From Alteromonas lipotrueiana (GTDB lineage Bacteria > Pseudomonadota > Gammaproteobacteria > Enterobacterales > Alteromonadaceae): DNA of 64,000 bases. Below the pieces are notes generated by a model. It was not told the DNA's origin, ran no database searches, and worked only from the letters and a program-made list of their open reading frames with translations. The DNA lies in contig NZ_JAESDK010000005.1 of the NCBI RefSeq assembly GCF_019249245.1, positions 62,001-126,000 of the forward strand. Direction: 5' to 3'. Below, piece by piece: positions 55,900 to 64,000 of the stretch. Made by a program: the position numbers and the translations under genes. The first letter of the stretch is position 1, and the number at the start of each line of letters is the position of its first letter.

Positions 55900-57540
55900 C
55901 TAAGCGTCGGCAAGTTTGCCGTCAGCTGAACTTCCATTTTCTTTGTTATCGATAATACGCAAAGCACAGTCTAATGCTTCAAGACGCGTTTTAAACATGC
56001 GCACGTTAGCCTGGTGCACATTGATGTTGTCCAACACCCGCTTAACATTCTCGGTAGCACCACTTATTACCAGCTCGCGTCCAGCCGCTGTGGCATCAGA
56101 AGTAATGGTTTCAACGGCCATTGCTGCTGAAACATCAACTACTGGTACCCGGCTAAAGTCCAGAATCAAGACCTGTGAACCTGGCTGTACTTTTTCTCGC
56201 ACATGATGACCCAGGTCTGCTGCGGCGCCGAAACTTAGCGGACCACCAAAGCTAAACAAACTGACTTTACCATTGGCTTTTTCTAGCAATGCGTTTTCTT
56301 CCGCATCGGCCAGATACGCTGGAATCTTTTGTACTTCTTCAATTTGCAACTGAGCAACCTGGCGAACATAGGCCAATGCAGCCAGAACTACACCCACGCC
56401 TACCGCGGTAATCAAATCAACAAATACCGTCAGACCCAGTACCAGTATCATTAGCGCAAAATCCCAGCGAGGGCCGGTATGAGCACGCTTCAGATAGCCC
56501 CAATCAATAATGTCCAGCCCCACTTTCACCAAGATACCAGCTAACACAGCATGAGGTATCTGAGCGGCCAACGGGCTTAAACCTAAAACTATCGCTAACA
56601 ATACCAACGCATGTGTCATACCTGATATACGGTCTTTACCACCACTGCGAATGTTAACTACCGTACGCATGGTCGCACCCGCACCCGCAATACCGCCGAT
56701 TAAGCCCGCCACAGTGTTACCAATACCCTGTCCGATCAACTCACGGTTACTGTCATGTCGGGTACGCGTCATATTGTCGGCGACCAGTGAGGTTAACAAA
56801 CTGTCAATAGCGCCCAGAATCGCCAATATGAATGCGGCTTCGATAACCAGCAATACCTGACCTTGCTCAAATACAGGTAAATGTATGCTAGGTAACCCAG
56901 TTGGAATATCGCCTAAAATAGGAACGTTTGTCAGCATCAGGCTAACCAGCGTACCAATTATCAACGCTGCTAAAGCGCCAGGAACGTATTTACCCAACTT
57001 TGCAGGCCATTTATAGGCAATAATTAAGGTACCTAAACCAAGAAGTAAAGTAGTGAAGTTCATATCGGCCAGTGCGGTTGGCAAATAGCTTAAAGCGCCA
57101 ATCGTGCCACCCGGCGGCTCATGCCCCATCAATCGACCAAGTTGCAATATGATGATGATTGCACCAATGCCCGACATAAAGCCCGATATTACCGGATAAG
57201 GCACCAGACGGATATATTGTCCGACCCCCAACACCCCAAACACAATCTGAAATACACCTGCCAGTAACACGGCAGTAAAGATAAGTTCTGCATCACCAGA
57301 CAGACTGGCAAACAAGCCAGCTAAGACCACCACCATAGGGCCAGTGGGCCCAGAAATTTGTGAAGGGGTACCGCCAAACAATGACGCGAAAAAACCTACA
57401 GCGATAGCGCCGTACAAGCCGGCCATAGGACCTAAACCTGATGCAACACCAAGTGCTAAAGCTAAAGGTAATGCGACAATACCGGCCGTTAACCCGCCGG
57501 TAAGATCGCCTCGAATGTTAGATGTATTTATTTTTATCAT
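55900..57540 (-). CDS. SulP-family anion transporter with STAS domain
   Basis: A 546-residue membrane protein with 10 to 14 helices and a C-terminal STAS domain (from about residue 430, with V-L-I-L-D-F-S-R-V-P-V-V-D-V-S-A). The start D-L-T-G-G-L-T-A-G-I-V-A-L-P-L-A-L-A-L-G-V and Q-I-S-G-P-T-G-P are SulP hallmarks. The carbonic anhydrase gene 19 bases upstream makes bicarbonate the most likely substrate (BicA-like), possibly with sodium symport. Sulfate cannot be excluded from sequence. Confidence 0.9.
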   Translation of the reverse strand: MIKINTSNIRGDLTGGLTAGIVALPLALALGVASGLGPMAGLYGAIAVGFFASLFGGTPSQISGPTGPMVVVLAGLFASLSGDAELIFTAVLLAGVFQIVFGVLGVGQYIRLVPYPVISGFMSGIGAIIIILQLGRLMGHEPPGGTIGALSYLPTALADMNFTTLLLGLGTLIIAYKWPAKLGKYVPGALAALIIGTLVSLMLTNVPILGDIPTGLPSIHLPVFEQGQVLLVIEAAFILAILGAIDSLLTSLVADNMTRTRHDSNRELIGQGIGNTVAGLIGGIAGAGATMRTVVNIRSGGKDRISGMTHALVLLAIVLGLSPLAAQIPHAVLAGILVKVGLDIIDWGYLKRAHTGPRWDFALMILVLGLTVFVDLITAVGVGVVLAALAYVRQVAQLQIEEVQKIPAYLADAEENALLEKANGKVSLFSFGGPLSFGAAADLGHHVREKVQPGSQVLILDFSRVPVVDVSAAMAVETITSDATAAGRELVISGATENVKRVLDNINVHQANVRMFKTRLEALDCALRIIDNKENGSSADGKLADA

Positions 57541-57559
57541 TTATAACCCTAAACGTTAT

Positions 57560-58198
57560 TTACGCTAACTGCTGTTCAGCGTTAGCCTGACTCATGCGCT
57601 CGAACGTGCCGTTCGCTTCGTCATAACAAAGAACATCGCCTGAACCAATATTATAAACCCATCCATGCAGCTTAACCTGACCGGTCGCCAATTTCGCTGC
57701 AACCGCAGGGTGAGTGCGCAGGTGCTGTATCTGTTGTACAACATTTTCCTGAGTGATTTCTTCCAGGTGCTCTGCGTTTGCTTTGCCATGGCGTTCTTTG
57801 ACTACTTCAGTGGCACTGCGACAATGGCCCAGCCATTCTTTAACGTGCGGCAGGCTATCCAGACCTTCAGGGTTTAACGCCCCTTTCATGGCTCCACAGT
57901 CTGTGTGTCCACAAACTACTATGTGAGATACACCCAAAGCGGCAACGGCAAATTCGATTGAAGCTGTCATTCCACCGGTTTCATTTGAGTGGGGAGGAAC
58001 GATATTGCCCGCATTACGACATATAAAAAGCTCACCCGGCTGGGTTTGCGTTATCAGACTAGGATCGATACGTGAATCTGCACAGGTGATAAACAGAACT
58101 TCCGGACTTTGTCCAGTCGCCAGCTTTTCAAACGCGGCTTTCTTCTCCGGAAAAATTTCTTTCTGAAATTTGGCTACGCCCGCGATGATATTATCCAT
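57560..58198 (-). CDS. Beta-class carbonic anhydrase
   Basis: A 212-residue enzyme interconverting CO2 and bicarbonate. Zinc ligands and the catalytic dyad are seen in F-I-T-C-A-D-S-R-I-D-P-S and V-C-G-H-T-D-C-G-A-M. E-T-G-G-M-T-A-S-I-E-F and H-G-W-V-Y-N-I-G-S-G are conserved. It is the first gene of a two-gene unit with the SulP transporter, suggesting coupled bicarbonate handling. A degenerate second copy lies upstream at 58461-58806. Confidence 0.96.
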   Translation of the reverse strand: MDNIIAGVAKFQKEIFPEKKAAFEKLATGQSPEVLFITCADSRIDPSLITQTQPGELFICRNAGNIVPPHSNETGGMTASIEFAVAALGVSHIVVCGHTDCGAMKGALNPEGLDSLPHVKEWLGHCRSATEVVKERHGKANAEHLEEITQENVVQQIQHLRTHPAVAAKLATGQVKLHGWVYNIGSGDVLCYDEANGTFERMSQANAEQQLA

Positions 58199-58460
58199 GG
58201 TGTTACTCCTGTGAATTTCGATAAGTGTACAATAATCTTAATTTAGTGTTACAGAAGTGTCACTTGATAGCTTTATAGAATAATACGGAAACTCGTGATA
58301 GCTAAATACTATCACTATTTATCAGCTCGGTAACTTTGTATTTGTTAAAATGCCTGATTACCAGAATTTTTAAAGATACCAGTGAAATTCTAAGGTAATG
58401 ATATTTAAATAGTTTTATAAATATCAGGCATAGGTGAAAAACTATTAGTTTCATAATTAA

Positions 58461-58806
58461 AACCTAATGCATCCCGGCTTTCAATGTCCTATACCCAGCC
58501 ATGTCATTGCAATTTGCCGGCGGCAAGTTTAGCGGCTACTCAGGGGGGCGTTCTCAAACGCTGAACTGGCTGCAAAACAGTTTCTTTGGGGAACCACTTT
58601 ACCTTGCGATCCGCTTACCCAGAATACTTTTCGAAGACCACTTAGGTAAGCACAAACGCAGTGCTCATGTCACTCTTTAACATGAAAAAAGCTGGCAAGA
58701 GTTTTCAGAAGCAATCGCGCCGTTCATTGCCTCCCAACCGGTGTGGGCTAATCCAACGACCAGTTTAATACCAAGTACTGCCATTGATAATTCGATAGAA
58801 GCCTGA
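58461..58806 (-). pseudogene. Decayed carbonic anhydrase copy
   Basis: Translated on the minus strand, this stretch aligns with the C-terminal two thirds of the intact neighbour. A-S-I-E-L-S-M-A-V-L-G-I at the start matches A-S-I-E-F-A-V-A-A-L-G-V. Near the end, V-L-Q-P-V-Q-R-L-R-T-P-P-stop-V-A-A-K-L-A-A-G matches V-V-Q-Q-I-Q-H-L-R-T-H-P-A-V-A-A-K-L-A-T-G. It has at least three in-frame stops, a frameshift in the middle and a lost zinc cysteine. The N-terminal third is absent. Confidence 0.88.
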
Positions 58807-58853
58807 TTATCATCAGTCTGGATCGACTAGAGCGACCAGGCTGATAGCACAGG

Positions 58854-58906
58854 CTAATGGACACTCACGTTATTTCATCACCCTGACTAATGGACACTCA
58901 CATTGA
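58854..58906. repeat. Two short partial copies of the repeat-array start
   Basis: CTAATGGACACTCAC occurs at 58854 and again at 58888, just before the full units that begin with ACTAATGGACACCCAC. They look like truncated copies of the same element end. Confidence 0.7.
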
Positions 58907-59470
58907 CTAATGGACACCCACATTATTTTTATGGATGTCCTATACAATTCTAAGTAGTTAATTTTTATCCGCGATTTAGCTTTAGCAAAAGTAACTTCTA
59001 TAAGACGGGGCTAGAATGCGCATATCGTGCTCAGCGTGGATACCTTACAGATGGGTGCCTTACATAAAAGAAGTCGCCGTTTGGCACAAACAAACTAATG
59101 GACACCCACATTATTTTCATGGATGTCCTATACAATTCTAAGTAGTTAATTTTTATCCGCGCGATTTAGCTTTAGCTTTAGCAAAAGTGACTTCTATAAG
59201 ACGAAGCTAGAATGCGTATATCGTGCTCAGTGTGGATACCTTACACATGGGTGTCTTACATAAAGGAAGTTGCCATTTGGCACAAACAAACTAATGGACA
59301 CCCACATTATTTTTATGGATGTCCTATACAATTTTAAGTAGTTAATTTTTATCCGCGCGATTTAGCTTTAGCAAAAGTAACTTCTATATGACGAAGCTAG
59401 AATGCGTATATCGTGCTCAGCATGGATACTTTACACATGGGTGTCTTACATGAAGGAAGTTGCCGTTTGA
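58907..59470. repeat. Array of three long direct repeats, about 190 bases each
   Basis: Unit 1 is 58907-59094 (188 bases), unit 2 is 59095-59290 (196 bases), and unit 3 is 59291-59470 (180 bases, lacking the last part). Each begins ACTAATGGACACCCACATTA, followed by a near-inverted GGATGTCC, and ends with an ATGGGTG(T/C)C segment and, in units 1 and 2, GGCACAAACA. The copies differ by scattered substitutions plus an eight-base length change in unit 2 (an extra TTTAGC and GC). I see no convincing gene inside. The TGGACACCC/GGGTGTC ends resemble those of small non-autonomous mobile elements, but this is not established. Confidence 0.9.
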
Positions 59471-59572
59471 TAAAACATTATATCAATCCCTTACCATTAC
59501 AAATTGCTAGGTGATAAGATTTAACTATCAGTTTGCTGGGCACGTTTGGCCCGTTACTAGTGATCGTTTATT

Positions 59573-60526
59573 ATGTTGTCAGTTGGAAAATCTCCCTCAT
59601 TAAATCAGCTACGTTATTTTGTGACTGTGGCTAAACAACTGAATTTCAGGCGGGCGGCCCATGATCTTGGTGTCAGCCAACCCACGCTTACGACTCAGAT
59701 AAATGCGTTGGAAACCCAGCTTGGCTTAACGCTGTTTGAACGTTCGCGCTCGGGTACGCTATTGAGCGCGCATGGGCATGCACTGTTGTACCACGCCGAA
59801 CAGGTTTTGAAAGCTAACCTGCACTTTCACGAAGTTGCGCGAAATCTTTCCGATGGCGAAAACACGATGTATCGACTGGGTATCCCCCCTACGCTGGGCC
59901 CTTACTTGCTACCCCATATTTTGCCCGATATCCATGCGCTAAAACCGGGACTCAAATTTTATGTTCGTGAAGCGGCTCCTGACCAACTTTTTCAGGGGTT
60001 ACTTACCGGTCAGTACGATTTAATTTTATCGCCGATGTCTAAGTCCAACAGTCAAATCCAGAGTCAGCCTTTGTTTTGTGAGCCACTTAAGTTTGTAATG
60101 CCATTTGATCACCCTCAGGCAGGTAAAGCTTATATCCGACCCGAACAAATTCGAAATGAACAGGTACTTGCCCTGGAAAACCGCCACCATTTTCATCATC
60201 AGGTTCAAGAACTTTGTCTGCAATTGGGCGCAAACGTTGCCCGAGATTATGAAGGCACCAGTTTGGATACTTTACGTCAGATGGTCGTAATGGGTATGGG
60301 CGTGGCGTTTTTGCCTGGTTTATATGTTCACTCTGAACTGCACAAACCCGAAGCACTACACGTTTGTGAATTGGCAGATATGCCCGTAGTCAGACAGCAC
60401 GTACTGGCGTGGCGCAACACTTCACCAGCACGTGCTTTTTTTCGGGATTTATCGGCGACAATGCGTACTATTATTCGTCAAAGACTGGGTGATGCGGTAA
60501 CCGTAACCGAGCCTTCAGAATCCTGA
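59573..60526 (+). CDS. LysR-family regulator, OxyR-like but without the peroxidatic cysteine
   Basis: A 317-residue LysR-type protein whose closest resemblance by eye is OxyR: F-R-R-A-A-H-D-L-G-V-S-Q-P-T-L-T-T-Q-I in the helix-turn-helix, G-P-Y-L-L-P-H-I-L-P and T-S-L-D-T-L-R-Q-M-V in the effector domain. OxyR has L-E-D-G-H-C199; here the segment is L-E-N-R-H-H, so the reactive cysteine is histidine. The C208 position is kept (E-L-C-L). It is therefore unlikely to sense peroxide by the OxyR disulfide. The last 49 bases overlap the 3' end of the convergent metE. Confidence 0.85.
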   Translation: MLSVGKSPSLNQLRYFVTVAKQLNFRRAAHDLGVSQPTLTTQINALETQLGLTLFERSRSGTLLSAHGHALLYHAEQVLKANLHFHEVARNLSDGENTMYRLGIPPTLGPYLLPHILPDIHALKPGLKFYVREAAPDQLFQGLLTGQYDLILSPMSKSNSQIQSQPLFCEPLKFVMPFDHPQAGKAYIRPEQIRNEQVLALENRHHFHHQVQELCLQLGANVARDYEGTSLDTLRQMVVMGMGVAFLPGLYVHSELHKPEALHVCELADMPVVRQHVLAWRNTSPARAFFRDLSATMRTIIRQRLGDAVTVTEPSES

Positions 60527-62775
60527 ATTTGATTATTCACAAGTGCCTGGCGACATGCTTTCGCTGCTTCCACCATGTTGCTTAAAGCGGCTCTGGCCTC
60601 GGGCCAGGTTCGTGTTTTTAATCCGCAATCTGGGTTTATCCAAAGCGCTTCTAAGGGTAGCAAATTACTTAGTTTGTGAATTAGGTCACTAATTTGAGCT
60701 TTCGAAGGACAGGCGGGTGAATGAATATCGTAAACGCCAGGTCCGATATCATTCGGATAACCGCACGATTTAAACGCTTCAAGTAGCGTAAGATGCGAGC
60801 GCGCCGTTTCTATGGTAATAACATCGGCATCCATTTTAATAATCTCATCAATAATATCGCTAAACTCTGAATAACACATGTGGGTGTGAATTTGTGTATC
60901 ATCTGCCACGCCGGCTGTCGCTAATTTGAAGGCATTAAGCGCCCACGTCATATATTGTGCTTTATCGGCCTCACGTAATGGTAAGCCTTCACGCAGTGCG
61001 GCTTCGTCGACCTGAATAATACGAATACCCGCGCGTTCTAAGTCTTGTACCTCTTCTCGTATAGCTAAAGCCAGTTGTTCAGCAACCTCGTTTAAAGCAA
61101 TATCATTTCGAACAAATGACCAGTTTAAAAGTGTGACCGGGCCGGTCAACATTCCTTTCACAGGTTTGTCTGTCAAAGATTGTGCATAGCGCGCCCAGGC
61201 TACCGTCATTGCCTCACGGCGGCGTACCTGATTATAAATAAGGGGCGGCTTAACGCAGCGCGAGCCATAACTTTGTACCCATCCAAACTGAGTTACTGCT
61301 ACTCCTTCAAGCAGATTTCCGAAGTACTCTACCATGTCGTTACGTTCGGCTTCTCCATGCACTAACACATCAAGTCCCAGTTCTTCCTGAATTTCGATAC
61401 AATCACGAATTTGGCGTTCAATAAAATCCTGATAGTCTGAAGCACTCAGATTTTCTTGTTTAAAAGCCGCGCGGGCCCGGCGAATCTCGCTCGTCTGTGG
61501 GAAAGAGCCAATAGTGGTGGTGGGCAAGACTGGTAATTGCAATTTATGACGTTGCGCTTCTCGCCGGGTAACAAACGTTGAGCGCCGGGCGTACCGCGAA
61601 TTATCAGAGTCCAGCAACGCCTGATTGTGACCGGTATGGCCGTTTCTGTGAAGCTGCTTTGGGCTTTTTATATTTATTTGCGGATTATTTAGCTCACTGC
61701 GTAAAACCACCAGCTCGTCTAATTTTTGAACTGCAAAAGCCAGTTTATGAGTAAGCGTATGTGTCAGGTTCTGTTCTGCCTCAACACTGTAGGGGACATG
61801 CAACAAGGAGCAATTAGGCGCCAGCCACAAGCGAGGCCCCAGTTGCTGTGCATAGGGGCTTAACCATTCTACCAATGCTTGAGTCTGAGCACGCCAAACG
61901 TTACGACCGTCAATGACACCTAGTGACAAAACTTGGTCTGGCGCCAAGGTCGCCATCAGCTGGTCTGCATCTTCCGGGTTCGCTAAAGCATCGATATGAA
62001 GCCCTGCGACGGGTAAACCAGCCACGGTGGTCAGGTTGTCACGTAAATCACCAAAGTAGCTGGTTAGCAAAAGCTTGCAATTGCCTTGTTTAAGCTTTTC
62101 GTAGGTGTACTTAAACGCCATCTTCCACTGGCCACATAAATCAGTTGCCAGAATCGGCTCGTCGACCTGGACCCACTCTACGCCATTAGCAGCCAACTGA
62201 TTGAACAATTTTATATACAGGGGAATAAGAGTATCAAGATGCTGCAACTTATCGGTTTGATCCGTACTTGAAGCCAGATATAAATAACTTAATGGCCCTA
62301 CCACAACAGGTTTAGGTTCAAACCCTTGCGCTCGAGCCTGTCGAACTTCATCTAATAGTTTTTTTGAATTTAAGGCGAAACTCGTGTTGGTATTTATTTC
62401 AGGTACAATATAGTGATAGTTGGTATCAAACCATTTCGTCATTTCTGAGGCTGCAGCGCAACAGTTGCTTTGATCGCTGGCTCCCCGGGCCGCCAAAAAG
62501 TATTGATCTAATTCGCTAATCCCCTGTTCGCGGAAACGTAACGGAATATTGCCGAGTAAAAAGCTGGTATCGAGAATATGATCATACAAAGAAAAATCCC
62601 CTACCGGCACATAGTCTAAATTTTCCTGTGCCTTTAAGTTGTTCAGCCGTAATGTTTCAGTTTGCTTATCTAGCTCACTCGCATCAATGTCACCGCTCCA
62701 ATAACTTTCGAGACTTTGTTTTAATTCGCGATTGGGCCCTATGCGGGGAAACCCTAAATTATGTATTTTAGCCAT
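60478..62775 (-). CDS. metE: Cobalamin-independent methionine synthase
   Basis: A 765-residue enzyme transferring a methyl group from methyltetrahydrofolate-triglutamate to homocysteine. The start G-F-P-R-I-G-P-N-R-E-L-K and the C-terminal catalytic half with T-T-I-G-S-F-P-Q-T, H-G-E-A-E-R-N-D-M-V and H-M-C-Y-S-E-F hold the folate and zinc/homocysteine sites, including the late N-P-D-C-G-L-K-T cysteine. The length matches E. coli MetE (753). It is divergent from metR, which should activate it. Confidence 0.97.
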   Translation of the reverse strand: MAKIHNLGFPRIGPNRELKQSLESYWSGDIDASELDKQTETLRLNNLKAQENLDYVPVGDFSLYDHILDTSFLLGNIPLRFREQGISELDQYFLAARGASDQSNCCAAASEMTKWFDTNYHYIVPEINTNTSFALNSKKLLDEVRQARAQGFEPKPVVVGPLSYLYLASSTDQTDKLQHLDTLIPLYIKLFNQLAANGVEWVQVDEPILATDLCGQWKMAFKYTYEKLKQGNCKLLLTSYFGDLRDNLTTVAGLPVAGLHIDALANPEDADQLMATLAPDQVLSLGVIDGRNVWRAQTQALVEWLSPYAQQLGPRLWLAPNCSLLHVPYSVEAEQNLTHTLTHKLAFAVQKLDELVVLRSELNNPQINIKSPKQLHRNGHTGHNQALLDSDNSRYARRSTFVTRREAQRHKLQLPVLPTTTIGSFPQTSEIRRARAAFKQENLSASDYQDFIERQIRDCIEIQEELGLDVLVHGEAERNDMVEYFGNLLEGVAVTQFGWVQSYGSRCVKPPLIYNQVRRREAMTVAWARYAQSLTDKPVKGMLTGPVTLLNWSFVRNDIALNEVAEQLALAIREEVQDLERAGIRIIQVDEAALREGLPLREADKAQYMTWALNAFKLATAGVADDTQIHTHMCYSEFSDIIDEIIKMDADVITIETARSHLTLLEAFKSCGYPNDIGPGVYDIHSPACPSKAQISDLIHKLSNLLPLEALWINPDCGLKTRTWPEARAALSNMVEAAKACRQALVNNQIQDSEGSVTVTASPSL

Positions 62776-62834
62776 CTATCCGTCCAAATAATGAATGAAT
62801 CAGAACTGTACGGTAGGTTAGCCATAAAAAATAA

Positions 62835-62847
62835 TGTTATATTTTCA
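62835..62847. promoter_or_regulatory. Candidate MetR-binding site between metE and metR
   Basis: TGTTATATTTTCA matches six of the eight fixed positions of the MetR consensus TGAA-N5-TTCA. It lies in the divergent metE-metR gap, 26 bases upstream of metR. The match is weak and rests on position as much as sequence. Confidence 0.3.
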
Positions 62848-62872
62848 TCATCGCATGACAAAAGTTTATATT

Positions 62873-63766
62873 ATGATTGATCGTCAGCACTTACGAATTG
62901 TCGCGCATGTATCGCGCCTGGGCAGCTTAACAAAAGCGGCTTCAGCGCTACATTTAACTCAACCTGCTTTAAGCCATGCCGTCAAACGGTTAGAAAGTCA
63001 GCTTGGCACCCCTTTATGGCAAAAAGAAGGACGCAAGTTAAGGCTGACTCAGGCCGGTGAAGCTGTACTGATTTTAGCTCAGCGCGTATTGCCATTATTT
63101 GAACATGCTGAAGATCAAATTGAACAGATTGCCCAGGGAAAACAGGGCATATTGAGAATTGGTATGGAGTGTCACCCCTGCTATCAATGGCTACTAAAGG
63201 TTGTTGAGCCTTTTTTAACTGCATTTCCTGCGGTAGATGTGGATGTCCGGCAAGCCTTCAAGTTCGGTGGGCTACATGCCTTACACAACTTCGAAATAGA
63301 TTTGTTACTTACTCCCGACCCCTTGATTTTAGATACCGTTACTTATGTCCCGGTTTTTGAATATGAGCAAGTGCTGGTAGTAAGCAGTCAGCATCCTTTG
63401 AGTAGCGATACATGGATAGCGCCGCAACAGCTATCAGGTGAGGTATTGATTAGCTATCCTGTAGAGCCCTCCCGACTGGATATTTTTAATCAGTTTCTAA
63501 CCCCGACGGGAGTGAGTATTAAACGTCATAAAACCATTGAAACTACCGAAATTCTATTACAAATGGTAAACGCTGGCAGAGGCGTAGCTGCCTTACCCGA
63601 CTGGCTTGTTAAGGAGTATTCAGACACGTTGCCATTGTCTACGGTAAAACTGGGTGAAAAAGGAATACATAAAGCGCTGCATCTGGGTTACCGGCAAAAA
63701 GAAACGCCTGATGGCTATTTACAGGCGTTCATTTCATTAGCTCAACAACAAGGGGGAATTGCTTAA
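62873..63766 (+). CDS. metR: MetR, LysR-family activator of methionine genes
   Basis: A 297-residue LysR-type regulator. The helix-turn-helix has L-T-K-A-A-S-A-L-H-L-T-Q-P-A-L-S-H-A-V-K-R-L-E. The effector domain has I-G-M-E-C-H-P-C-Y-Q-W-L, with the C-H-P-C-Y-x-W-L segment typical of MetR, which responds to homocysteine. I chose the ATG at 62873. Divergent transcription from metE matches E. coli. It is convergent with the chemotaxis receptor gene, with stops overlapping by four bases. Confidence 0.94.
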   Translation: MIDRQHLRIVAHVSRLGSLTKAASALHLTQPALSHAVKRLESQLGTPLWQKEGRKLRLTQAGEAVLILAQRVLPLFEHAEDQIEQIAQGKQGILRIGMECHPCYQWLLKVVEPFLTAFPAVDVDVRQAFKFGGLHALHNFEIDLLLTPDPLILDTVTYVPVFEYEQVLVVSSQHPLSSDTWIAPQQLSGEVLISYPVEPSRLDIFNQFLTPTGVSIKRHKTIETTEILLQMVNAGRGVAALPDWLVKEYSDTLPLSTVKLGEKGIHKALHLGYRQKETPDGYLQAFISLAQQQGGIA

Positions 63767-64000
63767 ATTCTGAATTGATTTACCACCTGCTGCAGTTCTT
63801 CAGCTACGCCATTCAGCTTGGTGGCCTGCGCCGCCAATTCAAAGGCGTGTTGATTGGTCCGATCGCTTAAACCGGTAATTTTAACCAGCGAACGATTAAT
63901 ATCTTCCGCAACCACTGTTTGTTGTTCAGTAGCCTGAGCGATATATCCGCTTTGAGACTGTACCGTGCCGATGCTTTGGCTGATGCGCTCCAACGTGGTA
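63763..64000 (-). CDS. Methyl-accepting chemotaxis protein, C-terminal end only
   Basis: The frame is open to the right edge; only the last 78 residues are seen. They match the signalling-domain end of a chemoreceptor: I-A-Q-A-T-E-Q-Q-T-V-V-A-E-D-I-N-R-S-L, where Q-T-x-V-A-E-x-I-N is the second methylation helix, and the terminal L-Q-Q-V-V-N-Q-F-R-I. No C-terminal CheR-binding pentapeptide is present. The ligand domain lies outside the window. Confidence 0.9.
   Translation of the reverse strand, partial: TTLERISQSIGTVQSQSGYIAQATEQQTVVAEDINRSLVKITGLSDRTNQHAFELAAQATKLNGVAEELQQVVNQFRI

Noticed and set aside
58907-59470. The repeat array as a CRISPR
   Set aside because: The repeated units are about 190 bases and adjoin each other with no unique spacers, unlike 24-40 base CRISPR repeats; no cas genes are present.
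62776-62872. MetJ box or SAM riboswitch upstream of metE
   Set aside because: No tandem AGACGTCT-like octamers and no riboswitch-like leader could be seen; only a weak MetR-like site remains.

Overview
The window reads as an ordinary chromosomal segment of a marine gammaproteobacterium of the order Alteromonadales, most likely Alteromonadaceae. This rests on gene content: a TonB2-type energy transducer cluster with a DUF3450 protein and a long ExbB, several very large TonB-dependent receptors, a complete psp-sap block, a Na+-pumping oxaloacetate decarboxylase, tmcA, and the alaS-csrA neighbourhood. No rRNA, phage, integrase, intact insertion sequence or CRISPR array is visible.

Layout, left to right. 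(1) 1-2053: the start of a truncated secreted lipoprotein, then holD-rimI and tRNA-Trp. (2) 2174-6029: a TPP-riboswitch-controlled thiamine uptake and salvage operon (TonB-dependent receptor, YkoF/MTH1187-like protein, PnuT permease, small-molecule kinase). (3) 6432-10777: an unusual AraC-type regulator fused to an HDOD domain, a YciA-like thioesterase and tmcA. (4) 10969-26024: a TonB2-like motor operon (DUF3450, long ExbB, short ExbB, ExbD, TonB, TPR protein), two convergent and overlapping genes for 2-oxoglutarate/Fe(II) oxygenases, and two paralogous TonB-dependent receptors of about 965 residues. (5) 26263-36276: aromatic and branched-chain amino acid catabolism: tryptophan dioxygenase, the SRP RNA gene ffs, leucine dehydrogenase with a divergent Lrp-type regulator, then maiA, fahA, hmgA, hppD, tyrR and phhA, with two TyrR boxes. 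(6) 36495-44573: pspABC facing pspF-sapABCDF across a sigma-54 promoter. (7) 44570-47814: oadGAB. (8) 48229-52438: tRNA-Arg, tRNA-Ser, csrA, alaS, recX. (9) 52521-58198: a FemAB-like acyltransferase, an M13 peptidase, and a SulP transporter with a beta-carbonic anhydrase. (10) 58461-59470: a decayed carbonic anhydrase copy followed by a non-coding array of three units of about 190 bp. (11) 59573-64000: an OxyR-like regulator without the peroxidatic cysteine, metE, metR and the end of a chemotaxis receptor.

The main themes are high-affinity uptake across the outer membrane (three receptors plus their own motor), amino acid breakdown to fumarate and acetoacetate, and envelope stress defence. 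The most unusual items are the AraC-HDOD fusion, the oxygenase pair beside the receptors, the cysteine-less OxyR homologue, and the dead carbonic anhydrase next to the repeat array. I do not see one locus that is clearly a new system; the oxygenase/receptor block and the repeat array are the best candidates.
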